Assembly: GCF_009859475.1 (NCBI RefSeq)
Contig: NZ_CP044549.1
Span: 2,666,001 to 2,730,000, forward strand
DNA from: Hydrogenophaga sp. BPS33
Lineage (GTDB): Bacteria > Pseudomonadota > Gammaproteobacteria > Burkholderiales > Burkholderiaceae_C
Reading direction: 5' to 3'
DNA: 64,000 nt
Positions 9,239 to 18,766 of the stretch are shown piece after piece. The position numbers and the translations under genes are program-made. Below the pieces are notes generated by a model. That model was not told where the DNA came from, did not search any database, and saw only the letters and a program-made list of their open reading frames with translations. Numbering within the stretch: position 1 is the first letter of the stretch; every line of letters starts with the position of its first letter.

Positions 9239-10282
9239 ATGACCATGATGACCATGACCTACCGCCGCCTGGGCCGCAGCAACCTCCGGGTCTCCCGCCT
9301 GTGTCTGGGCACCATGATGTTCGGGGGGCAGACACCCGAAGCCGAGGCCGCCGACATCTTCGCCTCGGCGCATGCGCAAGGCGTCAACTTCATCGACACC
9401 GCCGACGTGTACCACAAGGGCGCTTCGGAAGAGGTGGTCGGCCGCCTGCTCAAAGGGCAGCGCGATGACTGGGTGTTGGCGAGCAAGGTGGGCAGTGGCT
9501 TCGGGCCGAGGCCGAACCAGAGCGGCCTCTCGCGCGCCTGGATCGTGCAGAGCGCCGAGAACAGCCTGCGCCGCCTGCAGACCGACCGCATCGACATCTA
9601 CTACTTGCACCGCGATCCGCGCGACGCCAACCTGGAAGAAACCGTGGGCGCGCTCGGCGATCTGCTGCGGGCCGGCAAGATCCGTTACTTTGGTCTGTCC
9701 AACTTCCGTGGCTGGCGCATTGCCGAGGTGGTGCACCTGTGCCGAGCGCTTGGTGTGCCCTTGCCGGTCGTCTGCCAGCCCTACTACAACCTGCTCAACC
9801 GCGGGCCCGAGGTCGAGATCCTGCCGGCTTGTGCCCACTATGGTCTGGGCGTCGTGCCTTACAGCCCGGTGGCGCGCGGCGTGCTCACCGGCAAGTACCA
9901 GCCGGGCGAGAAACCGGCTGCCGACTCGCGTGCCGGTCGCGGTGATCAGCGCCTGATGGACACCGAATTCCGCGAGGAATCGATGCGCATCGCCAACGCG
10001 TTGGTGCGCCACGCCCAAGCGCGCGGGACGAAGGCGTCGCAGCTCGCGGTGGCCTGGGTGCTGGCCAATCCGCTGGTGAGTTCGGTGATCGCCGGACCGC
10101 GCACGTTGGCGCAGTGGGAAGACTATCTGCCGGCGCTGGACCTCACGATCAGCGCCGAGGACGAGGCGATGGTGGACGCCTGGGTGGCCCCGGGGCACCC
10201 GTCGACCCCGGGCTACAACGATCCGGCACACCCGTTCTTTGGGCGGCCTATAGATCCATCTCAGGGAAAGCCAGTTCCATAG
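9239..10282 (+). CDS. Aldo/keto reductase
   Basis: A 347-aa NADPH-dependent oxidoreductase with the TIM-barrel aldo/keto reductase fold. The catalytic tetrad is visible: Asp and Tyr in NFIDTADVYHKG, Lys in WVLASKVG and His in IYYLHRDP. The cofactor-binding C-terminal segment includes PLVSSVIAGPRTLAQWEDYL. Four in-frame ATG codons lie close together (9239, 9245, 9248, 9254); the first is used here, but the last, just before TYRRLGRSNLRVS, is equally possible. The substrate is unknown. It converges with the following binding-protein gene. Confidence 0.9.
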   Translation: MTMMTMTYRRLGRSNLRVSRLCLGTMMFGGQTPEAEAADIFASAHAQGVNFIDTADVYHKGASEEVVGRLLKGQRDDWVLASKVGSGFGPRPNQSGLSRAWIVQSAENSLRRLQTDRIDIYYLHRDPRDANLEETVGALGDLLRAGKIRYFGLSNFRGWRIAEVVHLCRALGVPLPVVCQPYYNLLNRGPEVEILPACAHYGLGVVPYSPVARGVLTGKYQPGEKPAADSRAGRGDQRLMDTEFREESMRIANALVRHAQARGTKASQLAVAWVLANPLVSSVIAGPRTLAQWEDYLPALDLTISAEDEAMVDAWVAPGHPSTPGYNDPAHPFFGRPIDPSQGKPVP

Positions 10283-10295
10283 TCCGGCCCGAACG

Positions 10296-11285
10296 TCAGC
10301 GCACGAACTGGTTGGTGTACAGGTCCTTCAAGGGTGTCTCCTTGGGCACGATGCCATTGCTCACGTAAAACTTCTGCAGTTCGCCCAGGCGCGCTTCGTC
10401 CATCAGGCCCGGCACCTTCTGCTTCGCGTACACGTACTGGTTGAAGAGTTCGAAGGATTTCTGCACGCTGGCTTCCTTGCCCTTGTGTGCCGGCACGTGG
10501 GCCACGTAAGCGGTGGTCGCGGCCTTGGGGTCGGCCATGATGTCCTTCATGCCCTTGAGGGTGGCGCGCACCAGTTTCTGGATGAGCTGCGGGTTCTTGG
10601 CGATGGTGTCGTCGGACGCGAGGATGGCCTGCGCCATGCTCTTGAAGTAGAGGTCGGCCGGCATGATGTCGACCTGCGCGCCCGCGTCCATCGCGCTCAC
10701 CGTCCAGTCGGGCACCGTGGCCATGGCCGAGGCCTTCTTGGCGGCGAACTGCTGCCAGATGCCACCGGGTCCTGCGGCCTGGATGTTCACATCGTTCTTG
10801 GTCAGGCCGACCTTGCTGAGCATGCCGAGCAGGGCGTAATAGGTGGTGTCGGTGTAGGCCAGCACGGTCACGGTCTTGCCCTTGAGTTCGCGCGGGCTCT
10901 CGATCTTCTCGTCCTTGTGGCTCACGAGCTGGGTGAGCGAGCCGGCGCCGAGCACGGCCACGGCCTTGACCGGGATGCCCTGGGCACGCGCGATGATGGG
11001 CGTGTCGCCGATGGCGCCGCCGATGACGGCGTTGCCCGCGCCGACCTGTTTGGCCACGTCCACGCCGCCACGCGCGGTGACGAAGTTCACCTTCAGACCT
11101 TCCTGTTCGTAGTAGCCCTTGGCCTGCGCCACCATCCAGGGGCCGAAGGCGGGCAGTGTGGCGGGCGCGGGAAGCAGGTACGTGACTTCCTGCAACTGCG
11201 CGCGCGCCACAAGAGGCAGCAGGGTGCCGGCGGCCATGAGCAGGCCCAACACGGTGCGGCGCAGAGGGTGGGTGGATCGGATCAT
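10296..11285 (-). CDS. ABC transporter substrate-binding protein (SsuA/NMT1-like)
   Basis: A 329-aa periplasmic binding protein with an N-terminal signal peptide (RRTVLGLLMAAGTLLPLVARA, cleaved before Q). The mature part resembles binding proteins for sulfonates, nitrate and similar small acids: LPAFGPWMVAQAKGYYEQEG and the ligand-loop segment IGGAIGDTPIIARAQGIPV. No ABC permease or ATPase gene is adjacent, so it must use a transporter elsewhere. It lies 59 bp after the FAD monooxygenase gene and is probably in the same transcript, which suggests a role in taking up or sensing the monooxygenase substrate. Confidence 0.85.
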   Translation of the reverse strand: MIRSTHPLRRTVLGLLMAAGTLLPLVARAQLQEVTYLLPAPATLPAFGPWMVAQAKGYYEQEGLKVNFVTARGGVDVAKQVGAGNAVIGGAIGDTPIIARAQGIPVKAVAVLGAGSLTQLVSHKDEKIESPRELKGKTVTVLAYTDTTYYALLGMLSKVGLTKNDVNIQAAGPGGIWQQFAAKKASAMATVPDWTVSAMDAGAQVDIMPADLYFKSMAQAILASDDTIAKNPQLIQKLVRATLKGMKDIMADPKAATTAYVAHVPAHKGKEASVQKSFELFNQYVYAKQKVPGLMDEARLGELQKFYVSNGIVPKETPLKDLYTNQFVR

Positions 11286-11344
11286 GCGAGGTTCCTTTTG
11301 GGCGTTGTGGAAGGGGATTTCGGGATAGGGGTGACGCGCGGCAC

Positions 11345-12505
11345 TCAGGCGTTCGCACTCAGGCGCTCAAGCTCTTCATAGAAGCCGTCCACGTGGGCCT
11401 GCGCATGGGCGGGCATGGCCCGCATGGCTTCTGCGTGGCGGGCAGGGTCCTGCACCGCGCCGGCGCTGCCCACGCGGTGCGAAGCCTCCTGAACGAAACG
11501 GCACATCGGCGCACGGCGCTCGCCGAAGCGGCTCAGAGCTTCGGGGATGGGGGTGTCATCGGCCAGCAGGCGCGCCAGCTCCACCGCGTCCTGCACGGCC
11601 AGCGCGCCGCCCTGGCCCATGAACGGCGTGCAGGCGTGCGCCGCATCGCCGATGAGCACCACGCGTCCCTGGTGCCAGGGCAGCGGCATCACCACCTCCT
11701 CGACGGCTGTGTACAGCACCTCGGTGTCGGCCGACACTTCGTCGAGAAACCGGCGCACCGGCCCGCCGAACTCGGCGAAGCGCTCGCGCATGGTCTGGGG
11801 CCAGAGGGCCTTGTCGAACCAACTGCCTTCGGGCTCCGCGATGGTGCCGAAGATGTAGAGCCTGTCGTCGGCGATGGGCATGATGCCCAGCCGTTTGCCC
11901 ACGCCCATCATCATGATCTTGTCCACCAGCTCGGGCGGGCGCCGGTGCACGCTGCGCCAGACGCCAAAGCCCGAGTACGTGGGCCGCACGTCGGGCCACA
12001 GCAAGGCGCGCACGCCCGAGCGGATGCCGTCCGCGCCCACCACCAGGTCGAAGGAGGCGGTGCTGCCGTCGGAGAGTTCGACACTCGCGCGTGCGTCCTC
12101 GTGCCGCAAGGCCTGCACGGTGACGCCCAGGCACACCGGCACGCCCAGGGCTTCGAGCTGGGTGGAAAGCACACGGTGCATCTCGGCCCGCTTCACGCCG
12201 AGGATCGCCGGCATGGGCGGCGTGCCCACGCTGGGGTAGACCACGTCCACGATGTGCCGGCCGTCGTGGTGCAGATAGACGTTGCGGCCCGATGGAATGG
12301 GAAAGCCCGCTTGCACCAGCGCTTGCATCGCGCCGATGTGGTGGAAGTGTTCCAGGCCGTTGCTGTAGACGAAGATGCCCGAGCTCTGGAACTGCGATTG
12401 CGGCTGCTTTTCGATGACGGTGACGCGCCAGCCGCCACTGCGGGCAAGCGCCAGGGCGGCAGAGCAACCGGCGATGCCGGCACCAACGATCAACACGTTC
12501 TTCAT
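11345..12505 (-). CDS. FAD-dependent aromatic-type monooxygenase
   Basis: A 386-aa flavoprotein of the para-hydroxybenzoate hydroxylase type. It has the FAD-binding fingerprint VLIVGAGIAGCSAALALA, the bifunctional DG motif DLVVGADGIRSGVR and the GD motif VVLIGDAAHACTPFMGQGG. Members insert one oxygen atom into aromatic rings using NAD(P)H. The ATG at 12505 begins MKNVLIVGAG; the long upstream extension of the frame is non-coding. It follows an AraC regulator on the same strand by 58 bp, so that regulator probably controls it. Confidence 0.9.
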   Translation of the reverse strand: MKNVLIVGAGIAGCSAALALARSGGWRVTVIEKQPQSQFQSSGIFVYSNGLEHFHHIGAMQALVQAGFPIPSGRNVYLHHDGRHIVDVVYPSVGTPPMPAILGVKRAEMHRVLSTQLEALGVPVCLGVTVQALRHEDARASVELSDGSTASFDLVVGADGIRSGVRALLWPDVRPTYSGFGVWRSVHRRPPELVDKIMMMGVGKRLGIMPIADDRLYIFGTIAEPEGSWFDKALWPQTMRERFAEFGGPVRRFLDEVSADTEVLYTAVEEVVMPLPWHQGRVVLIGDAAHACTPFMGQGGALAVQDAVELARLLADDTPIPEALSRFGERRAPMCRFVQEASHRVGSAGAVQDPARHAEAMRAMPAHAQAHVDGFYEELERLSANA

Positions 12506-12563
12506 GGGGAGCAAGACCTGGCAACGATGACCCGGTGCATTCTTGGCCAGCGCCGGCCCGCGT

Positions 12564-13544
12564 TCAACCTTCGGGGCGCCGCATCTGGGTACCGATCGTC
12601 CGCGATTTGATGCACTGGCTCGGCGTGCTGCCCGACCACCGCTCGAAGGCGCGCGAGAACGCCTTCTCGGAGCCATAGCCGACGCTCTGGGCCACGCGCC
12701 ACACGTCGTCTGCCCCTTTGAGGAACTGCTGCCGCGCAATGCCCATGCGCACCGAGGTGAGGTAGCGCAGCGGCGTGGTGCCCATGCGTTCGAGAAAGCG
12801 CTCGCTGAACACCGTGCGCGACTGGTGGCTCACGCGCGCCAGGCTGGCCAACGACCAGGGCAGCTCGGGGTGGGCGTGCATCTGCATCAGCGCCTTGCCG
12901 ATGGCTTTGTCGCGCACGCCGTTGAGCCAGCCCTGGGCGTCGGCCGGGCCGCTGTGCAGGTGTTCGCGCAGCACGTGCACCAGCAGCAGGTCGGCCATGC
13001 GCGCGGTGGCCAGTTGCCAGCCGGGGCGCTGGGACAGGGTTTCGTCCACCAGCGCCTGCGTGGCCAGTGACAGGCTGCGCGTGGTGGCGATGTCGGCCGC
13101 GCGCAGCACGATCAGGGGCGGCAGCCAGGACAGCAGCGAGCCGCCCTGGTGCTGCGGCATCCACAGGTGCAGCGAGAAGAGTTCGGTGGCCTCACCGCCT
13201 GGAGCCCCGTGTTCGAAGGTGAGCGGGTGGTCGCCGTGCGCGCCGCGCATGTGCTGTTGCAGCAAGGTGCGAAAGGGCACGGTGTCCAGGCCGGGGGAGG
13301 AGGCGACCACGTGCGGGCCGCCCTGGGGCAGCATCACGATGTCGCCCGGCTGCACGTGCACTGCCGCCTGGCCGTCCACCTGGATCCAGTACGGCGTGCC
13401 GGTGCACACGCGCACCAGCAGGCCTTCCACGCCCTCGGAACGCAAGGCCCACGGTGCCGTGAGCGAAAAGCGCGCCGTCACTGCGCGATCGGTGCGCAGC
13501 GTGCCGAGCACCAGGCTGATCAGGTCGGCGGACGGAGACTCCAT
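12564..13544 (-). CDS. AraC-family regulator with N-terminal cupin domain
   Basis: A 326-aa regulator. Residues 1 to about 190 form a cupin-type sensing domain (VQPGDIVMLPQGGPHVV). The C-terminal 100 residues hold two helix-turn-helix motifs of the AraC type (LASLARVSHQSRTVFSERF and VAQSVGYGSEKAFSRAFERW). The ATG at 13544 reads MESPSADLISLV. It is the likely local activator of the monooxygenase and binding-protein genes downstream. Confidence 0.9.
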   Translation of the reverse strand: MESPSADLISLVLGTLRTDRAVTARFSLTAPWALRSEGVEGLLVRVCTGTPYWIQVDGQAAVHVQPGDIVMLPQGGPHVVASSPGLDTVPFRTLLQQHMRGAHGDHPLTFEHGAPGGEATELFSLHLWMPQHQGGSLLSWLPPLIVLRAADIATTRSLSLATQALVDETLSQRPGWQLATARMADLLLVHVLREHLHSGPADAQGWLNGVRDKAIGKALMQMHAHPELPWSLASLARVSHQSRTVFSERFLERMGTTPLRYLTSVRMGIARQQFLKGADDVWRVAQSVGYGSEKAFSRAFERWSGSTPSQCIKSRTIGTQMRRPEG

Positions 13545-13584
13545 GGCACGGCCGTGTGGGTGCGAAGGCGCCGCAGGCGTGGGC

Positions 13585-14436
13585 TCAGGCCACCTGCGCC
13601 TCTTGCAACTGCGCCTGCAAGGCCGCCACCTGCTGGCGCAGCGCGGTGTTCTCGGCCTGCAGTGCCGACACCTGGGTGCGCAGCGTGCTGAGTTCGTCGG
13701 GCGCCGCGGTGGCCGCGCCGTGCGCCGTGTCTTCGGCCGACTCGGCCGGTGGCTTCTTGCGCGCATCGCGCACGCGCTTGGCCGCGAGCTTGAGCTCTTC
13801 CTTGCCCGCGAGCGCCGCGGCTTTCTGCTCCTCTTCGGGCAGGCTGGCAACAGCGGCGGCCGCGTTGAGCGAAATCGCGCCGGCCTTCAAGGCTTCGACC
13901 ACCTCGGGCATGGCCTGTTTCTGGATCTTCTCGATCATCACCACCTGGCTGCTGCTCAGGCGCGCGGCCTTGGCGATGTCCTCGCGGCTGTTCAAGGGCC
14001 GGGCTTCGGGCACGGGCGGGGCGGCGGACCCGGTGGCGTCCTGCGGTGGCAGCGCGTCCGCTTCGGGCGGCAGATCGCCGGGTGCCGGCGTGGACGCGAG
14101 CAGTCGCGCGCGCCGCTCGGCGATGATCTCGCGCTTGCGCAGGGCGAGCACCCCGCGCTGGAAGTCCGACACGCTGCGCCGGCCCAGGTGCTGGTCGATC
14201 ATCCACAGGTGCACGTCTTCGAGGGACTGGAAACGCGGGTTCTGGACGGTCTCGAAGGGCAGGCCGTGCTTCTGGCAGATGCCGTAGCGGTTGTGCCCGT
14301 CCACCAGCACGTCGCCCCACAGCACCAGCGCGTCGCGGCAGCCTTCGCTGAGCAGGCTGCGCTCCAGGGCGTCGTGCTCGTCCTGGGTGAGGGGGTCGAT
14401 ATAGGCTTTGAGTTCCGGGTTGACGGTGATCTGCAT
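13585..14436 (-). CDS. ParB N-domain protein with C-terminal coiled coil, no ParA partner
   Basis: A 283-aa protein. The N-terminal part has the ParB/Srx-like fold signature (LVDGHNRYGICQKHGLPF), where full ParB proteins carry the CTP-binding G-x-x-R box. A helix-turn-helix-like stretch follows (SREDIAKAARLSSSQVVMIE). The last 45 residues are a leucine-rich heptad coiled coil beginning LSTLRTQVSALQAENTALRQ. No parA gene is adjacent and the surroundings are metabolic. Relatives have been annotated as plasmid partition-related proteins; a chromosomal regulatory role is equally possible. Function not known. Confidence 0.72.
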   Translation of the reverse strand: MQITVNPELKAYIDPLTQDEHDALERSLLSEGCRDALVLWGDVLVDGHNRYGICQKHGLPFETVQNPRFQSLEDVHLWMIDQHLGRRSVSDFQRGVLALRKREIIAERRARLLASTPAPGDLPPEADALPPQDATGSAAPPVPEARPLNSREDIAKAARLSSSQVVMIEKIQKQAMPEVVEALKAGAISLNAAAAVASLPEEEQKAAALAGKEELKLAAKRVRDARKKPPAESAEDTAHGAATAAPDELSTLRTQVSALQAENTALRQQVAALQAQLQEAQVA

Positions 14437-14519
14437 GAGACGGGCTTGCGGTACGGATGAGGCTTGGGGCGCGAATTGTAGATGGCCGATCCTGGGTTGG
14501 TCCGGTCCGGCCAGCGTGC

Positions 14520-15281
14520 TCAGGACTCCAGCAACGAAGCTCGCAGTTGCGCCTGCTCACGGGGGCCCAGGCCCATCGGGCCTTGCAGGTAGCGCTCCAG
14601 GCTCCCGAAGTCCTGTTCGATGGCATCGAACGCCGCTTCCAGAAACGCGGGCCGCACGCTCCAGAGCACGTCCATGACATGCGCCGGCCCACGGGCCTGC
14701 ACCAACGGGCTTCGTTGGTAGAACTGGTTGGTGAGCAGGTAGTCCTGCACGATGTCTTCGCGCGCCACACCCAACGCGCCCAGCAGCAAAGCGGCGCCGA
14801 AGCCGGTGCGGTCCTTGCCGGCGGTGCAATGAAAGACCACGGGTGTGGGGTGCTCGACGAAATGGCGGAAGAAGCGGGCGTACACCGGCGCACCCTCGCG
14901 CACGAAGCCGCGGTAGGTGTCGCACATCAGCGCCACGGCCTGGGCCTCCGTCGGCACGGTACCCTCATCCACCAGTGCCAGCACGCGTTGCACCACGGTG
15001 GGCTCGATCGACAGCGGCAGCGAGACGATGCCGGCGATTTCGCAGGGCAGGGCGGCGCACTCCGCGGTGCCGCGAAAGTCGATGCGGTGCGTGAGGCCCA
15101 GGCCTTGCAGTGTCTGCAGATCGGTCGCGGTAAGGCCTGCGAGGTGGTCGGAGCGGTAGACGCGGCCGCGGCGCACGCGCCTGCCATCGGCGCCGACGTG
15201 GCCTCCAAGGTCGCGGAAGTTGGAGGCGCTGGGCAGCAGGCGGTGCGGTGCGGAGTGGGATGCGGGTGTCATGGCGGCCAT
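14520..15281 (-). CDS. Tyrosine-type protein phosphatase
   Basis: A 253-aa member of the bacterial tyrosine/serine phosphatase family (Y_phosphatase3 type). The catalytic P-loop C-x5-R is HCTAGKDRTG. An N-terminal NFRDLGG motif and DYLLTNQFY near the C-terminus are typical of the family. An upstream GTG is possible, but the ATG at 15281 has AAGG at the right distance. Members dephosphorylate phosphotyrosine or phosphoinositides; the substrate here is unknown. Confidence 0.85.
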   Translation of the reverse strand: MAAMTPASHSAPHRLLPSASNFRDLGGHVGADGRRVRRGRVYRSDHLAGLTATDLQTLQGLGLTHRIDFRGTAECAALPCEIAGIVSLPLSIEPTVVQRVLALVDEGTVPTEAQAVALMCDTYRGFVREGAPVYARFFRHFVEHPTPVVFHCTAGKDRTGFGAALLLGALGVAREDIVQDYLLTNQFYQRSPLVQARGPAHVMDVLWSVRPAFLEAAFDAIEQDFGSLERYLQGPMGLGPREQAQLRASLLES

Positions 15282-15352
15282 TGTCGGTGCCTTGCATGAC
15301 ACACGCTGTCACTCGCGAGCAGGCCCGCGCCCTTCGATGCCTGCCCTTGGTC

Positions 15353-17449
15353 TCAAGGCTTCTTGCCGTTGGCTGGCGCAGGTGCCGCCGCGGGGGCCGG
15401 GGTGAGGCAGGGGTCGGCGCCATCGTCCTTCTTGCCGAGTTCCACCAGCGGTACGACGGCCGCGGCCGGCCCGGCCGCCGCGCCCAAGGCGACCGCGCCC
15501 AAGGCCCGAGCGACCAGGCCGCGCGCCTCGATGCCCACGTCCGGCTTGCCCAGGGTGCCGGCCACGTTGATGGGCGTGCGCAGCGACAGGGGCGACCAGT
15601 CCTTAGGTTGCGTGACCACGCGCAAGGCCATGGACTCGTCCTTCAGATTGACCTGGCCGCTGGCGCGCACCGTGCTGTCGCGGTTGTCGAGCACCGCGAT
15701 CCGCGGCGTCACCAGGCCGTCGTTCGCCACCAGATCGAAGCGCGCGCAGCGCAAGGGCAGCGGGTTGTCGCCACGGATGAACACGCCCAGCGCCTGCGCC
15801 AGATCCAGCCCCAGGGCTTCGGTGACCAGGTGGGAGATCGTGCCGTCGCGCAGCGTGATGTCGACCGGCCCGTCCAGCGAACCCAGGATCTGCGCGGTGG
15901 AGTTGCCGGCGCCGCGCACGTCGAACTTGCCCGACACGACGCCAGTCACGTAGGCCTGCACCGCCTGCTCGCCTCCCTGGCGTGCCTGCTCGCGTTCCTT
16001 CTTCAGGGCTTTGGGCGCGGTGGCCGCGGGCGCGGCGCCTGGCGCGCCGTCGGGCCGCAGGCCGCGCAACCAACCGGCGATGTCCACGCCCGTGACATTC
16101 AAGCGCGCTTGCCACTTCGCGGGTTGGGCGTTCGCATCGAGCTGCGTCATGCCCTCGAAACGGCCGCCGGCCACGGTGGTTCGCAGATCCTCCAGGCGCA
16201 ACACACCCGCCTGCAGCAGCACGCGCATTTTCAGGTCTTGCAAAGGGGCCATCGCGGTGGTGCCGAAATCGACCTGGTCCACGTCGACCTTCACGTCGGC
16301 ATCCATCACCTTCAGCGAAGGCAGGTCGAAGCGCCGCTGAGGCAGGACGCGCCCATCGTCGGCCGAGGAAGACGCGGGCTTCGCTTGGGGGGCATCGCCA
16401 CCCACGGCCGGCCCCAGATCGGCAAACGCCAACTTGGGGCCGCTCAGGGTGCCGCTCAGGCGCCGGGGCGTGGCCCGCTGGTGAAAACTCAGATCGCCCG
16501 CGAGGCGGCTGGTGCCGATGTTGGCGCGCGAGGCCTGCAGCCGCCACACGCCGCTGTCCTGGGAGAGGCGACCGCGCAAATGGAACGGCGGCGTTTGCGG
16601 CAAGGTGATGCCCAACGGTTCGCCCACCGCGGCCAGCGAAGGACCGCGAAACGACAGCGCACCGTCCAGCCGCGGCGTGCCGAGCAAGGCTGCGGCCTGG
16701 CCGTCGAACAGGAGGTTCGACGATGCCACGGAACCTTCCACGCGCACCGGCACCCAGGGCGCATCCGGCGCGGTCTCGGGGTCGTGCAGCAGGGGCAGGG
16801 CACCGCCGGTGCGCGCCTGCAGTTGCATCTTCAAGGCCTGGTAGCGGCCGGTGAACGAGGCGTCGTAGCCCGCGTCCGCACTGCCCACGGCATCGCCTTC
16901 CCGGCCGCGCACGCGGATGTCGAGGTCGATGTCCTGTACCGCATCCTTCCAGTCGATCTGGCCCTGGCCGACCACCAGCGAGCCAAAACGCGGTATGCCG
17001 CCCAGGCCTTGTTCGTCTTCGCGGGGTGTCTGGTCGGGCGCGCCGAGCTGCCAGTTCGCGTGGCCGTCGGGCGTGCGTTGAAGGTGCGCATCCAGCGTAT
17101 CGGCCTGCAGCGTCTGCACGCGCAGCGGCGCACCGCTGCGTTGCCAGCGCCAGATGTCGTTCCAACCCCAGGCCAGCGAAACGCCACGCGCATCCAGCAG
17201 GTGGGGCACGTCGAAGCGCGGGTCGGATGCGATGCGCAGGTGTTCGACTTCCAGGCGAGGGCGCCAGAGCAGGTGCACGCGCACACGGCCATCGAGTTCA
17301 ACCGGCACCGCCGCACCTCGCGAGGCCGCGTTCTGCATCGGCTGGCGCAGGAAAGGCCAGCCGCTCAGTTCTCCCGCCACGATGCCCGCCACCAGCAACC
17401 CGAACATACCCACGGCGATGCGAATTGGGGCGCGCGCGCGCGTGCTCAT
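15353..17449 (-). CDS. AsmA-family protein
   Basis: A 698-aa envelope protein with one N-terminal membrane helix (IAVGMFGLLVAGIVAGELSG) and a long beta-rich periplasmic part. The C-terminal AsmA-type repeats include RFDLVANDGLVTPRIAVLD and LGKPDVGIEARGLVARALG. AsmA-like proteins are thought to bridge the inner and outer membranes and move phospholipids. The C-terminus has an Ala/Pro-rich tail. It is divergent from the MCE lipid-transport operon; the 188 bp between them must hold both promoters, and a shared role in outer-membrane lipid handling is plausible. Confidence 0.87.
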   Translation of the reverse strand: MSTRARAPIRIAVGMFGLLVAGIVAGELSGWPFLRQPMQNAASRGAAVPVELDGRVRVHLLWRPRLEVEHLRIASDPRFDVPHLLDARGVSLAWGWNDIWRWQRSGAPLRVQTLQADTLDAHLQRTPDGHANWQLGAPDQTPREDEQGLGGIPRFGSLVVGQGQIDWKDAVQDIDLDIRVRGREGDAVGSADAGYDASFTGRYQALKMQLQARTGGALPLLHDPETAPDAPWVPVRVEGSVASSNLLFDGQAAALLGTPRLDGALSFRGPSLAAVGEPLGITLPQTPPFHLRGRLSQDSGVWRLQASRANIGTSRLAGDLSFHQRATPRRLSGTLSGPKLAFADLGPAVGGDAPQAKPASSSADDGRVLPQRRFDLPSLKVMDADVKVDVDQVDFGTTAMAPLQDLKMRVLLQAGVLRLEDLRTTVAGGRFEGMTQLDANAQPAKWQARLNVTGVDIAGWLRGLRPDGAPGAAPAATAPKALKKEREQARQGGEQAVQAYVTGVVSGKFDVRGAGNSTAQILGSLDGPVDITLRDGTISHLVTEALGLDLAQALGVFIRGDNPLPLRCARFDLVANDGLVTPRIAVLDNRDSTVRASGQVNLKDESMALRVVTQPKDWSPLSLRTPINVAGTLGKPDVGIEARGLVARALGAVALGAAAGPAAAVVPLVELGKKDDGADPCLTPAPAAAPAPANGKKP

Positions 17450-17637
17450 AGGCCAAGCGCCTTTTGCGGTGTAGGACTGCGCCGTGTGTCACGGCTATGG
17501 GAGAGACCGTGTGCCATGTGAATGGGAGTGCCAGCAGAAACGAGGGTTCCATGCTCGCTGTATCGGCGTGTGTCGTCTGTGCGAGGCCACACCTTGGTCG
17601 CCTGTGGCGCTCGATAGAATCGCCGATCCGAGGCTGA

Positions 17638-18759
17638 ATGGGTACTTCCATGAGCGATGCTCCCGAGGCCGGCTGGCACACCGAAGACACACACCGGGTG
17701 CTGCGGCTCAGCGGCGAATGGCGCGCACACCGCGCGCCTTTGCCCGAACCCGATGCGTACGACCCCACCACCCCGGTGCGCGTGGACGCCACCGGCCTGC
17801 GCTCGTGGGATGCACCACTGGCTGCTGCGCTGTGGCAGCAACTCGAGCCTCTGGCGCGCGAGCAGACCGAGGTGGATCTGACCAGCTTGCCCAAGGGCCT
17901 GCAGGAGATTCTGGCCCTCGCGCTCGACGGAGCACCTTCGACCGTCACCGCCGACGCCAAGCGCCCGAGACGGCTCGCCGCCGTGGGTGCGCGGGCCTCG
18001 GCGGCGTGGGCGCTGCGGCGCAAGACCTTGGGTTTCGTGGGCGAGGTGCTGTTGTCCATCGGCCGCTGGCTGCGGGGCCGCAGCGACATGCGCGTCAGCG
18101 ACCTGATGTGGCAGATCGACCAGACCGGGCCGCGCAGCCTGCCGATCGTGGCGCTGGTGTGTTTTCTGGTCGGCCTGATCGTGGCCTACATGGGCGCCAC
18201 CCAGTTGCAGCGGTTTGGCGCGCAGACCTACATCGCCGATCTGGTCACCATCGGGGTGGTGCGCGAAGTCGCGGCCCTGCTCGTGGGCATCGTGCTCGCG
18301 GGCCGGGTGGGTGCGGCCTTCGCGGCGCAGATCGGCAGCATGCGCGCCAACGAGGAGGTGGACGCTCTGACCACCATGGGGGTGAACCCGATCGACTTTC
18401 TCGTGCTGCCGCGGGTGCTCGCGCTCCTGATCGTCGGACCGATGCTCACCGCGTTCGGTGCCGTGGTCGGCATGCTGGTGGGATGGCTGGTGGCCGTGGG
18501 AATTTTCGGCGTGACGCCGCTGGAATACGTGTACGCCAGCTTCGAAGCGATGACCCTGCCGCATGTGCTGGTGGGCTTGTTCAAGGGCACGGTGTATGCC
18601 GTGTTGGTCGCACTCGCGGGATGTCTGCAGGGCATGTCGGCGGGGCGCAGCGCGCAGGCCGTGGGCGATGCCACCACCGCATCGGTGGTACAAGCGATCG
18701 TCTGGATCGTCGTGGCGGCGTCCATGCTCACGGTGGTCTTTCAACGTCTGGACATTTAG
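17638..18759 (+). CDS. MlaE-type ABC lipid transporter permease with N-terminal STAS-like domain
   Basis: A 373-aa protein. Residues 1 to about 110 are soluble and resemble a STAS domain of the kind fused to some MlaE permeases (VLRLSGEWRAH, VDATGLRSWDAPLAAALW). The rest is the MlaE permease with five or six helices and the conserved EQ-loop region (RVGAAFAAQIGSMRANEEVD, ALTTMGVNPIDFLVLPRVLA). The ATG at 17638 follows GAGG; the next ATG at 17650 has no ribosome site. First gene of a four-gene MCE operon that moves phospholipids or other lipids across the periplasm. Confidence 0.9.
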   Translation: MGTSMSDAPEAGWHTEDTHRVLRLSGEWRAHRAPLPEPDAYDPTTPVRVDATGLRSWDAPLAAALWQQLEPLAREQTEVDLTSLPKGLQEILALALDGAPSTVTADAKRPRRLAAVGARASAAWALRRKTLGFVGEVLLSIGRWLRGRSDMRVSDLMWQIDQTGPRSLPIVALVCFLVGLIVAYMGATQLQRFGAQTYIADLVTIGVVREVAALLVGIVLAGRVGAAFAAQIGSMRANEEVDALTTMGVNPIDFLVLPRVLALLIVGPMLTAFGAVVGMLVGWLVAVGIFGVTPLEYVYASFEAMTLPHVLVGLFKGTVYAVLVALAGCLQGMSAGRSAQAVGDATTASVVQAIVWIVVAASMLTVVFQRLDI

Positions 18760-18766
18760 GAAGCCG

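Noticed and set aside
15248..17521. A 757-codon plus-strand open frame opposite the AsmA gene
   Set aside because: Arg/Gln/His-rich shadow of a clear AsmA protein; no domain seen.
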